Below, piece after piece: positions 24,701-38,100 of a stretch of 64,000 nt of DNA. The first letter of the stretch is position 1, and each line of letters opens with the position of its first letter. The position numbers and the translations under genes are program-made. Source of the stretch: Holacanthus passer (Eukaryota; Chordata; Actinopteri; Pomacanthidae); the NCBI GenBank assembly GCA_025331565.1, contig JAFREQ010000043.1, positions 434,001-498,000 of the forward strand. The letters run 5' to 3'. Below the pieces are notes generated by a model. That model was not told the origin of the DNA, ran no database searches, and saw nothing but the letters and a program-made list of their open reading frames with translations.

Positions 24701-27700
24701 GAACCAAAATCCCTATTATCCAAATTACTCATAAGACATAAGGAGTTAGGATTTTACAGCAGCAATTCAGTTCAAACGGTGGAATAGGTACTGAAACAAT
24801 ATGGTGCCACTTAAAACCGCACTACTCACAAATTTTATGCTATATCTGTCATCTGCCATACCACATTTTCCACCAAAGTAAACCCTTTGAGTAAACTAGT
24901 ATAGGTGATAGAAAAGGATCTCGGCGACCTGCAGAGGAGGATTTGAATGTTCAGCAAACTCCTAATTCATTATTATGGGATAAATGTATGTAATGAAAGA
25001 ATGAAACATTACATTCAAAATACTTTAAAAGAGTGATTCCTAACCAGTTGCTCTTGTACCCCAGGGGGAGGCTACTGCTGCAGTTGCCAAGTGGCTCATG
25101 GATTGTTATTTTTGGAGTTTTTATAATTTGATTACTTAATTTACATCCACATATTGAGTCAGCTTTAACACCATGTGTTTGCGATTAAGAATGTGGGTAC
25201 ATCTGGGGAAAAAAAGCTGGTATAAAAGTTGTTTGTATCCATGCAGCACACCTTTCCTGATACAGTAAAAACCTCCTTCAATAACAGAACGGATTGGAAC
25301 ACAGTTTTTGAGCTTAATGACTTTGGACCTTTTCATCACCTCTCCCATAAACTTGAGGAAATAAACTCGAGGAAGGAAAGGAGCAGCACCTACACTGTGG
25401 GAGCGCTCCAAGTTCGTCAATGAAAATATACAAGGCATCAAACACAAACACACGGATATATCAAAAATTAATAAGCTTTTATGAGATTATTACTCAAGAG
25501 AATATTTTAACAACAGTCACAGCAGGCATGTGTGGTTGCTGATGCAGTTGCATGTCGGTTTATGCACACGCACACGGCAAAGAGGAAGTATTCCCCAGTC
25601 AGTGCCTCCACCTCCTGCCAACCAGTGACAGCAGGATGTTCCTCCATCAGCTTTATGCTTTAATTGGTCATTTTAAGTCCAGTCCTGTTTCCTCCCTCAG
25701 GAAATAAAACTCACATTTGATAAAGTGACTCAGTCCAAGATTTGGCTAAATGTTACATTTAAACAAATGACCTCTGACGTGGTGTACGAGAGGTCCTGAG
25801 AACGGGCCCAGACATCTGAGGGAAAGCTCTATAAAAAAGCTAATAGCCGACACTAATATACACGCTCTTCTTCCCCCCTCATCTTTGTGTCTCCCTTTGT
25901 CCCATTTTGCTGCTGTTTCATCCCATTTTTTTTCACGCCGTTGCTGCTTTAGTTTGGAGCATAGAAAGACGACACAAATGGGTGATAGAAAACGGGTGAC
26001 ACGCAACAAAGATCCCAGGCGAGGTTGTTGCAATTACACGGCATACGTTCCAGCGAACCGAACGAGCAGTACGCCCACTCCCGCCTCCCCTGGACCGCTC
26101 CCAACCCTCCCAACAACAGGATAAATGGGCTGAGATATGCTGGCCATTATGCATTATTATTCATAAGAGAGGGTGTGTTATCATTGGCACCACCTCGCAG
26201 CGGCTGTTTAGAACTTGGAGTGAATAACTCTGGTCATTATTGATTGCACAATTACAAAATGTGGCTGCTAGAAAATGTTTTTTCTTGTATGTAAGAGGGG
26301 TCATGGTTCAGATCAGTCAAGGCTTGGTAGGGGCTGCAACATGTTTCACAATACTTCTTACATATACAGCACATTGGAAAGACATCATACCTCATCAGCT
26401 CCACCATTTTTGTGAATATCTGCTTATTCTGAATTTGATGGCAGCAACATGTTTCAAACAAGTTGGGACAGGAGCAACAAAAGACTGTGAAAGTTGTGGA
26501 CTGATCCAAAAACACCTGTTTGGATCATTCCACAGGTAAAACAGGTTCATTGGTAACAGGTGATAGGATCATGATTGGGTATGAAAGGTTCATCCTGGAA
26601 AGACTCAGTCATTCACAAGCAAGGATGGAGAGAGGTTCAACACTTTGTCAAACACATGGTTGTATAAAGGAGATTACTATATGGGCTCGGGAACAACAAC
26701 TTTTTCAGGGATGGACCTCAAAACCACATTCTGCACATGTTACAGCAGTAAAAGAGTGCAGGTACTAGACTGGCCTGTCTGCAATCCAGACCTGTTCCCC
26801 ATTGGAAATGTGTGGCACATTATGTGAATAAGTGCAAAATATGGGCATGTGGTAAACACACCCGTGTCCCAACTTTGCTGGAACATGTTGCAGGCATCAA
26901 ACTCAGAATGAGTGCATATTTACAAAAAACAAGTTTATTAGTTTGAAAACTAAATGTCTTGTATTTGTACTGAATTCAATTGAATATAGGTTGTAAAGGT
27001 TTTTTAAATCATCACATTCTGTTTTTATTTATTTATTCACATCCCAAATTTTTTATGATCAGGTTTGTTTGTGGTGTTTAGCCTTTAAACTTAATCTAAT
27101 CCATCCAGATCAACCTGGCATCATCAAAGCCCGTTAGAGAGAACTACTGTTCTCAGAGTCACCACAAACAGGCCATTACTGTAACCCACACACATTATTA
27201 CCGGCTAATCGTACATTGGCTGATGTCACATTGCATTACCTAATGACACACAGCATACTGTACTGAGAAGGAGCCTGGAGTGCTACTTTGGCCAGCCTGG
27301 CTTGGGTGGCTGTTTATGTTGAGGCAGTGCATTCCCAGTTCGCCAGGCAACCGAACGGTTTACGAGCAGTTACTCACACAAAAGCGCGGGGCGGGCTGAT
27401 TGCTCAGCTAATTGATCTCCACCAGAGATCACAGGGCTGCGCTCGTAAAAGGAAGGGAACGCCCCCCATGACATCATCTGCATGCTGCACGATGAGACAA
27501 GGCATGCAAGTCAGGGGGGAGAGACTTATTCCCACACTGTGACCGAGGCAGTCTGCAGAGAGACAAAGTGGAAAACACACACACACACTATGTATATTAA
27601 TCAACATTTAGAAAAGCATTAGGCAGAGTTTTCTTCTACTAGTCTAGAAGGCCTGGCGATATAAAGACAACCTTATTAGACCTCAGAAAAATAAAACCAC

Positions 27701-30700
27701 ATGAGCACTTAAGCCTTGGAAACATTTGTAATGCCATATTTTCTACATTGCTGTGCTGGTGGCAGCATCTTAAAGGACGTTTGTTGACTATAATTAATAT
27801 GTACAGGGAAAATTCCTGGGAGGTCAAAGGTCAAACTTATCTAGAGAAGTTCCCATGCAGCTGATAGGTATTTATTGTCTTTCTCAAGGACCCAACATGA
27901 GGGCCTGAACTCAGATTGTCCAGTTAAAAAGGTCACCTATGTCACCCTGATGTCCAGGATGAATCAGTGGAATCAGCATCATTTTATTATATTTCACCTC
28001 TCTCTATATCACTGAATTGTTTTCCCCATTACGTTGTCATGACAAGTGTAATTTCTACCTGGATTAAGTTCAGAGGGAATGTTTATTGAGTGAATGCACC
28101 GCATCTACCTGCCAGGGTTCACATTCACACTCCCATCTGCGGCAAAACACTTTGGTTAAGGCTCGGAAAAGATTGCGGTTTCAGTTAAATGTTAATTAAC
28201 ACGTCATGTCTCAAGTCACTGCGGACTTTCCCTGTATTTAACTAAGACCGTGATCTTAATCTAACCTTAACCAAGAGCAGTCAGCACCTAAACACAACCA
28301 TAAAGTAGCTGAATAAAGCGGCGGTCGCTGCAGGAAAGTTTTGTATTGCAAGACTGGATAATTTGGTGGAGGAAAAAAAACCCAGAGAAATACTTGCCAG
28401 ACTTGCCAGATATGCTAATGAACAACATTTCCTCATTATGATGATAGAAAACGTAACCCAGTCTGCATTACATTTCCTTCAAAATGTATTTGCTTTTGCA
28501 AATTAGTTGTACATAAACATCATTTCCAGGAGACGGGGTTGTATACTTCATTTTTTATTGGAGCTGCCAGACTGTTGTTGTGGTTACAGAGATTTACAAG
28601 AGCGCACAAAGGTCTCCGGTAAAATGTTTGATAATGATCTGCACACAAATGAATATTTTTTTCCCCTTGTTTAATAACCATACCCTTAGGTATTAGTATT
28701 AATAGCATTAGTAGTTTGTAGCAAAAATATTTACCAGACCCTGAACAGATTTGTGAAAAACAGATGGCTGCAGAAAGCTTCATAAACAAGACCTTTCATA
28801 TCATAAAATCCGAGATGAATACTACATTAAGACTTGTTCTGATCTCTTTTTCGTTTCTTCTCTGCCTGTCTTCTAGTCTGACATGTGGCCAAAAACGGAC
28901 GATAAGATCAGTTTATATCCGCACTAAAGCGAAAAGTGGACAAACACGGTGACCGGCAAATTTGTACACAGACGCAAGAACGTGCTCAGACGCGGGTGAG
29001 GGAGAAGAGGGAGATGGCTTTAGATAGCCTTTCATCATGGGGGGATAACTCAATTCATTAGCTCAGCTTATACCTTTTCATCTCTTATCTGGTCTCGGGG
29101 CACAAAGTGCACTCTTGTGTGGTTTGGCAGCTCCTCGGAGGTGAAAGGTGAGCTGAGTGATGGGCCATTATGTTACTCTGTGTGCCGCTATGGGAGCAGA
29201 GCAGACACAAGTCCCCACAGGGAACAAAGGTGTTGCTGCCAAATTGGACCTTGATGGCATCATTAGATTGATAGCATCTGTTCTAATACGACCAGGCAGA
29301 TGCAGCTAAACCGCTCCGTCAGCCTCTGCCCTTGATGTCAATTCCGAGGACAGTGATGATGCTTGTTGTCAGAAAAGATCTATGTGATGTCACCTAAGGT
29401 TTCTGAAAGGAAGTAACTACAAACTTTAAAACATAAGTTTGTAGTTACTTCTGGCTGCGTGGTCAGTTTTTTCCAGCCAAGAAACGCAAATAGGCCGAGG
29501 TTGAAAAAATTGCATCGCCATCATGCTTGCTTAATTGCCAGACTGGCCAGAGTGTTGCTAACAGGAGAAGACTCTCAGCCCAAGTCTGCACCCCCAATCT
29601 GGCAACCACATTTAGTTGCTTTAATATTTGATCCTTCAGTGCCAGAACACGGCTGAGAGCGTTGACAGTCAGCTGCAGTCACCACCTGGCTGGGCCATGT
29701 GGTGGAGCCTGGACACAAACAAGTGTTGTACTTCAGGCTTTTACATCTTCTTGAATAATAATTTTAAACATTGCGTTATGAGTTACACATATGATTTAAA
29801 AGATAATTTTGCAATAAAGACAATAAAGTACCATTCAGTTTCAGGTGAAGCCACTCAGTGAACTACATTTCTCGTCTCGCACAATGTTTGTCACCAGCAC
29901 CAACATGGCCGTCACATTGGCACATCATTCTTCCAGAACGAGGTGAAAAGTATTAAAAAAGGTGAAAATCACTACAAGTCAAGACGTGCAGCTGCAGGTT
30001 CTGTAAGATCTTGCATGTAGGACCAGCAATACAAGTTTTTGGTTGGTGTTAAATGAGACAATGTCAATTACGCCACTTTTGGACTACCACACATATTTTT
30101 TTCATTCCAACTAAACACTAGAGAAGCTGATTTTCATGATCACCTTCAGCCAGAAATATGTCGCGTGACGTTTGATGGTCGCTCCTTCCTGTCCTAGAGG
30201 GACAACAGACGAAATCTAAAAAACATGGCTGGAATGACGTAATATAAATATCCACAAAAGCCCACAAAGCTCTGTCATCAGTCCCGCTCAGTACGTGGGG
30301 CAGGTGCAGCAAAGCAAACCCAGTATTCTCATTTTTCAAACATCCTCCAACCTCTAATATGTGTCTCATTAAAACCACATCACATAGACTAACTCCTCAT
30401 GTTCCAGCTCTGTTGTTTGTCTTAGCCATGCCATCTCTTTTCTAACTTGATCAAAGAGGAAGGTCTTTAAATCATTCTCATATTGGCACACATGTTTTGA
30501 TGCTTTATTTGTTTATGTGACACCACGGTGATGGGGGTTGTTATTGATGAAGCGGCCCCTCAGAGGTCATTGCGTAAACCTGCTCCGTCCTGTGCGAGAT
30601 AGAAATCTCCCTGTAACAGCTCCAGTTTTTTTCTTTCTTTCGCTGTTTACATTCTTGGAATCATCAAACGCCGTCCGGAAACTTGCGAAAAGGATTCATC

Positions 30701-33700
30701 ATCTGGAGAGCTTGTTGCAGAAAGTCCTTTGTTGTTGTCCTCGCCCTCATCAAAATCACAGCTGCCGCAGTGATGTGTGATCGAAATATTTATGGTGGGG
30801 AAACGTGCGTCTGGTGGAAGCAGGCCTGGAAGCAGCTGAGGGTGAGGGGTCATCGCACTTTATGTTTGTGCATAACCCAGTCAAGCGTGCTTCATCAGAG
30901 AAAGTCCAGGATTTCTGTGCGATAGAAACACCTCAGTCAAGATCAGTGCGCCTTTTTAGAACCACAACAGCTGATACCACTTTTCTATAAAACTCTATTC
31001 ACGACAGTGATTTATTGAACCTTCACAGCAGAAATCATTTATGATTTACTTTTAACCTTCCAGTGCTGTAACGATATATTCGTGCCATCCATTTTTATGG
31101 AATATGATGTGATCAGTCACTCTTGCTAATGTCTTTATAATCCTAAAAAAGTAACTACTTCCAGAGAATAAAACACAATCACTGACTTAATGATGCCTCA
31201 TCAGCATCACAGTTCCAGGCACAACATTTAGCCATGACCTAATCCATCAAAGCTCCATTACAATCCTCCTTTTTCAGATTGCAACCCACAAATTACAGTC
31301 TAATTATTTAGTATATACAGGCCACATACTCCAGCTATATCAGTACATGTAAATAAATTACACTTTATTTTTAACTACCCATTCAATAATTACAGGGCGC
31401 AGCAAAGGTCAATTCATGGTTATCGCATCTGTGTGGCCCTGATTCAGATTCAGGTGACGCAAATTTCATCATCTGCATATGTCGGGAAATGCAGACTAAG
31501 CGTGCATGCGATCTATCCCTGCAATCTCTAACAACCGCAGCTGATGTCAGACAGCGACCTACAACAGCTTTTACGTCTTCATACTGTGTAATTACCAAGT
31601 GAGGTAATGAGCATTGCTTTTAAGTGACACTACACTACCATCAAGACAAAGCATTGAAACTGTGGGAGAAAGCTGTTATTATACCATTCCTGGGTATGTG
31701 GGCTGCAAAATAATGCATCATCCTTTTTACACTGAAAGTAAAAGGTAGTATTTTATTATGTGCATCCTATACTTAGAAAATATTTACACTATAATTTGCA
31801 GACTGTAATCTAAAGGGTTAGCTGTTTTTTTTAATACAGCAAAACCAAAAGTGCATACCCACTTCATGGATATTAATGAACTCTCTTGACACTTCTGCAA
31901 CCCACATATACAATACAGGCCTTATGCAAGCATTGCATAATCTCTATATGCTTTTTCAGTGAGACCATAGACTCAAGTATATTTGATGTAACTTCAACAG
32001 CATGTGTGTGTGAGAGCTCAGTGAGAATGAGGCCAACATGTGTAGTAGCACACTAAAAAAAAACCCTGCACCCTCCATCTGATACTGTCCAAGCCACAGA
32101 TATTCACAACAATACAGTTTAATGTTTCTGTATTTGTGCATGTCTTTCAAATATCCAACCACTAAACCAACTGTTGTCGTGAAAATATGGCTCTGTAATC
32201 TGTTAAGGGCCGAGTGTTGTCTTTGCCTCAGATCACAGGCTGTGATGAACCCTGTTTGATCTGGCACACGTTGTCGGCTCATGATGTGAGTGACTGTGCA
32301 GGATTATACACAGTGAGAGAGTAATTGATCCTGAATAAACAACAATTGTGCTGGAATTCCATCTTTCTCCGCCTCGGAAGAAGCGGTGCATTCTTTTCAG
32401 CGCGGATCAAACCCTCTCTCTCTCTCTTATACACACACACATGCACACACTCATTTTTGTATCACCATGCCCAAGGGGATGCTTCATTGACATAATGCCC
32501 CTTAACCTTAACCTAATTCTAACCCTAACACCAAGTCTCTTAACCCTCAAAAAACAGTGACAGGAAATGACCTCATGATTTGGCGTGCAGGTTAAAGTCA
32601 CACACAAATTTTATGGTTAAACATCTGACACCCATTGCCGGGGTTGGTAAGTTTCTGCCGCTGCAGCGGTGAATTCCTCACACCATCCATAACCAAATTT
32701 CATCAGAGAACTTCATGTACAGACGTTTGATTGTTTCTGAAGTGCGCTCTCCCCTGTAGACGGAGCGAAAAGCCGCCTCCACCGAGCTGTGGGATGCGTA
32801 ATTTTCATCCAGTATGCACACCCACCACGAGCGCTTCCTTCACTAAGCCTGATAGATGGCACTTGAACATAAATAGATTGGAATAGCATAGCTCTAAGTA
32901 GGCCCTTGAAAGCAAATGAAAGCAGACCCAGAAAAATCACCTTGTTACTCTGGATGTCCAGTGCAAAATCACAGTGAGCAGCTCATTTGCAGTAACCACT
33001 GCTTTATACACTCATTTTATATTTGGAACTTCTTGAACAAAAATCCGTAATATATGTATTTTCTACGTTACTTTTGCTCAAGCACTCATCAGTATTTTTC
33101 TAGTACTTATGTGACATATCTTTCCATAGTATTAGTTTCTGGTTACACACATTTGTGTCTGTAAACGTCTACTCTCTAATATTTATTCACAAGCTACTGC
33201 TGGCAAAAATGTTACAACACATCATTTCCTTTGGTCCGGATGAATTTGCCTACCTGACTGTAAATGGAGGAGACACACACAAAACAAACAGCAAACATAA
33301 AAGCTTTCTCAGCTGAGTGTAGATTGAATTACGATTGTGTTCATTAGTTTACAATACAGAGAAACAAAGGGATCATTTATTTATGCGAAAATGTCACACA
33401 TAGTTTGTTGTACTTCATTAATAGCATTCTGGAATTTCAGTGTAAGAGTGTAAGACACACAAGCTGACTTCTAGTGGGTAGTAGGTCATTCCTAAAGTTC
33501 TGGAGTAGCTCGTAGCCTGAAAACAATATAGATACTTTAGTAATGGAAAATACACATGCACATATTGAGTCAGCTGTAACACCCAAACGCTATAGTTGCA
33601 ATACAAAGGGTGTGGACCAGTTAGAAAGTGCATAAATGGTTGAAATCATATATGTATTAAGGAGAACTGGATACTGCGTTGTAAGTTGCTCACTGGGCGC

Positions 33701-35006
33701 ATACGCAGAAAAAACCTCTACTGGCTTCCTCACGCTCCCACGCTTTGGGGCCCATAGAGCATGCTCAGTAGAGTCTTTCTACAACAGAGCTGAGGGCATG
33801 TGTGTGAGAGACTTCCACTATACAAGCTGGCTGACTTCCTGTTCGAATGATATAAAAGAAAATGTATTATACGGCTCTTGTAGACTTTCCAAACGTTATC
33901 TAAATCGAATGGATCAAAATCTGTTCATAAAAAGAGTCATTCAGGGGTTTGTGATACTGATAAACGTTCACTGTCTTACAGCAAATCCTTATCCAATGAT
34001 TGTGTATCAGAAAAATTCTTTCTGGACCAGTGTGTATCTCATGATGAATACTCCATCCGGCCACTTCATTAAAATCCTGGGAGGCTTGCTTGGAACATAT
34101 AGCTTCTGCCACTAGTAGTACACATGCAAACTTGACTGAATCAACTTGACAGTTCAATTGTATGAAAAAAATGATTTGCACTTTAATATAATTAATAGTG
34201 TGAATCGTCTAAATCCATTTAAATGAACATTGAGCTCATCTTACAAACAAAAAAAAGGCTTCAAATTCTTCACTTGGTGTTTTCACATATGCATCTTTCA
34301 TATAAATCTCCACTCTTTGAGCAGAGTTCCTTTATGCTTAGCACAAACTGCGAGGTTACCTGTGCCCTGACTTTCCAATGCAACATAAATTCAGTTATTT
34401 GGCGAACGTGTGACAGATGTTGCGAGGGACATTTGGAGCCTGTTGCTCTAAACAGGGCTTATCAGTGCTCGAGCTTTTGTCACGGCTGGACAGCTACTGC
34501 AGCGGCTGTGTGAGCAGAGCGGGGATGTGTGGATGAGATAGCACAGCGCTCATTAGAAGGGCCTGGGGACAGCTGTGGAGATAGTGCTTATTAGTCTCAT
34601 GTCGCTCTCTCTCTCTCACACTCACACACACACACACGGGATGAAGTGCATTTTTACCTTTGAGAGAGACCAGTGTGCAAAGAGACAGAATCACTGACTC
34701 CATCGATTTGTCTCTGCTGGAAAAAGATAAATTATGACTACAGCCAGCTCTAGTTTTTATGTCTTGTTTTCTAGAACAAGTAATTGTGTTCTTTGAATTG
34801 ACACCAGCAATGCTACAATTAACACATGAGTGTATATGGATATTTTGGAAGATTAAAGCACAGTACCAGCATCAGCTTCCTTCAGCACCGAAAACTAAGA
34901 GCATTCCATTTCCTATTCATGAAAAAAGCCCCGGTGCATTTTCCCTCACACTTCCCTTAAGTGGAGATAACATCTGGGATAAGAGAGCAGTAAGAGGGAA
35001 AGGAGG

Positions 35007-35040
<34 letters not shown>

Positions 35041-35124
35041 TTCTTCAAAGCTTGGTGTAGTGTGTGTTGGATCATCCCTGGGGAGGGAAGTGAGGGAGAT
35101 AAGCCTGTGACAGCTGCCAAACAC

Positions 35125-35156
<32 letters not shown>

Positions 35157-38100
35157 CTGGGCCCCCCATTCAGAAGGAGTGTTTCTGAATCCCAACCACC
35201 TGCCAGCTCTGGTCCCTTCTGGCAGATGTGAGTTGGTCTGTACGTGATTCAGACCGCCGATGAACGTGGAGCATATGCGACAGTCTTATCGTCTGCATCT
35301 CGCTGTAATAACATTAAGACAGGCACATTGATGGAGAGATTACCCGAATGTGAGGAACTGTGAGGGCTGATCACATGAATGGTATGCATCTGATTCAGCC
35401 TCATAGAGGAAAAAAGCGACCTTAAAGGTAGAACATCACTGAGGATGGAGCCCCAGAGAGTCCTGTATTTAATTTATTTAATAAGCAAAATCATACAAAT
35501 CACATTAACAAAGTGTGTAATATATATAAATGAAACTATGATTATTAAAACTCAACTCATTATATAAATCATTCTTACGTTCATTACACTTTTTTATTAG
35601 AGATTTCATAACAGACATTTTATTATTATTTATTATTATTGTTGTTGTTATTATTTTAAGATTACCATTTTCAGGTGACAGCTTTTATCTCATGACATTT
35701 TTTTCTCAATTACATTTTATTTCTTGTCACTTTTTTATTTCCTCATAACAGTGATGTTGCTGCGTCACTTTTCAGCCAATCACGAATCCCTTGTATTTTA
35801 AGCCAGTTAGCTAAACGACTGCTATTAAATTTAGCCAAATAACAACAACTATGTCAAAGTATGAGTCTGAATCAATTGACCAGAGGCTGCTGCTGTAAGT
35901 AAACACAGTAAATGGACATAATTTTTAACCTCTCCTTTTATTTTTGTAGCTTAAAAAGGCTGCACATGCTACCTAGTTAGCCGGCTAACCTGCTAGGCTA
36001 CATGTTAGCTTGGATTGTTGCTTTGCATCTAAGTGAGGCGACGCCATTAAATGCAGCTGGTTAATTCAGAGTTTACTCAGCAGTGTTTTGAATCGAAAGA
36101 TGTTCCTCAAAGAGAGACACAAAACTCTCGAGAAACTTTCTCTGTTGTAGCTGTAGCCAACAGGAGCTAGCTAACAATGCTAACACTGTCTCCTCGCTTT
36201 GATGCTGGATAATAATACAAGCTCACAACCCAGCCCAGCTAGTTACCTGGCTAGTTAGGAAAGCTAATTAAGAGAGTAATTACTGTGTTTGTGCACTGGT
36301 TAAAGTCAGCACCTTATAGTTGGTTTATTCATAATGACGTTGACATTGTTGTTGCTCAAGCTAACAAGAGCTAACTGGCTATATGTGGTAGCAGTTGTTG
36401 CTAATTTAAGAGAGGGATGTGAGCATGTGAATGACTGAAAGGTGAGGAGGACAACACACACAGCCATAAAAAGTGATATGAAATATTAACAGATTTGAAA
36501 AAGGGCATTTTGAAATAAAAATGTCTAATTAACCAAAGATGAACTCCATTAAAACTCTCAGCAGTATCAAAGTTTACAATTTGTAGTAGTCAAATTAGAT
36601 GAGTTTTAATACTTTGTTCAATTATTTCAAAAGTTGTTGGATCATTTAAATATTTTACAAAATGTATTCATGTGATTATTTGTTTAATATTGAACACTTG
36701 GCTTTCCATAAGAGAAATCCTGGCAGTGCATGAGTGCGTGAGGAATATGAACTGTGGTGATTTATTGTCGTTCCTGTTTTCTCTCGTTAATATCGACCCC
36801 CAGTCTCTCAGATGTGTGGGAGAGCGGAAGAAAGTTTTCCTGCCTGACATCACCAGGGTTCAGAGGTTAAATTCACAAGCAGGTGGCTGAGCGAAAAGAG
36901 CGCCTGAACCAGGACCTTTCTTTTAGGGGCTCCATTATTCTAAAGCCAGACCGAAGCAGGCCGAGCCACGCCATCTGTTTCAGTAACTTGTTGTCTTCAT
37001 ATGACAAACTCATACCAGGAGTCTTTTTGCATTTTTCTCAGGATCTCAACCAATTGCATTTGGCTCTGCACCACCAGGGCAAATTGGAAAGTCTGCAAAC
37101 ATTGTGTGGAGTTCATCGCTGTCAAATAACAAGCTCGTATTTCAAAAATGTCAGCTTTTTTCAGGAGCTAAGAAAAACAGCGCTCTTTAGCAGCTTGATG
37201 ACACTGCATTTGGTTTCATGAGTTTGGAGTTTCTCAGCTGACAGGTGACTATGTTGCCATGCAGCTGGAGTGAAAACATGAAAATCAGCAAAACTGGAGT
37301 TACATGGTTTTCACATGACAGCAATGCCACATGGGATCGTTTAAATCTGAGTACTGAACGTATTATTTCACTTAAAGGCATTATGACTAGCTGATCTGCA
37401 AAATGTCAAGGCAGAGTTTCAGTCTCTCTTTCACTCTGTCTCTCCCCAGCCTGCCACTGTAACCTGCATGCCCGACGCTGTCGTTTCAACATGGAGCTGT
37501 ACAAGCTGTCAGGCCGGAGGAGCGGCGGCGTCTGTCTCAACTGTCGCCACAACACAGCCGGACGCCATTGCCACTACTGCAAGGAGGGCTACTACAGGGA
37601 CATGACCAAGTCCATCTCTCACCGGAGAGCTTGCAAAGGTAATGACAGGTTGGATGTTATAACATTACCTGTGCACCAGTCACACCAGTTCCCACTTATT
37701 TGTCAGTAAAATAAATTGCATTTGATTCAACACTTTCCTCTAAAGTTATGCTGGAGATAATATTTCATAGATTTCACAAATGTTTTGTTTCCAATGGTGG
37801 TTTCTTTTCACATTCATAGTTTGCAATAAAAACGTGATAACCCTATAAAATACATTTAATTGGTAAAGAGTTTTTGGCTTGTCACCACTTACAAAAAAGT
37901 AGTGTCTTTGTCAAGTAACCTGGTTTCTTAAGTGCATGTAAACATACCGATGAATTATAAAGTACGAAGTATGAACTGCTGCAGTTCCACCAAAGAAATT
38001 ACTAAGAAAAAAGATGAGAAAAGTCAAAAATATGAACACAAAGTTCTGTAACAGAAAAGACGTCAGCTACAGTAGTAAAATGCTACTTAAACATCAATGC

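Larger units (their letters stand above)
12769..37449 (+). other. ntn1 first coding intron (24.7 kb)
   Basis: A phase-1 intron from GTGAGT to CCCCAG. No independent gene was recognised. It contains repeats listed separately, a promoter-like block at 35761-35896, and several GC-richer unique islands (for example 21540-21760, 22070-22650, 27270-27480 and 30540-30960) that could be enhancers. The remaining stretches are AT-rich unique sequence in which I see nothing specific. Confidence 0.85.

Noticed and set aside
26645..26827. Functional transposase gene
   Set aside because: Only a C-terminal relic remains, catalytic residues are lost and most of the frame is deleted.
32500..32550. Interstitial telomere-like CCCTAA units
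   Set aside because: They are part of a known-looking dispersed teleost repeat and are too degenerate for a telomeric or fusion site.
34759..35247. 162-codon frame containing runs of V and C
   Set aside because: The runs come from (GT)n microsatellites read in frame; it is not a gene.
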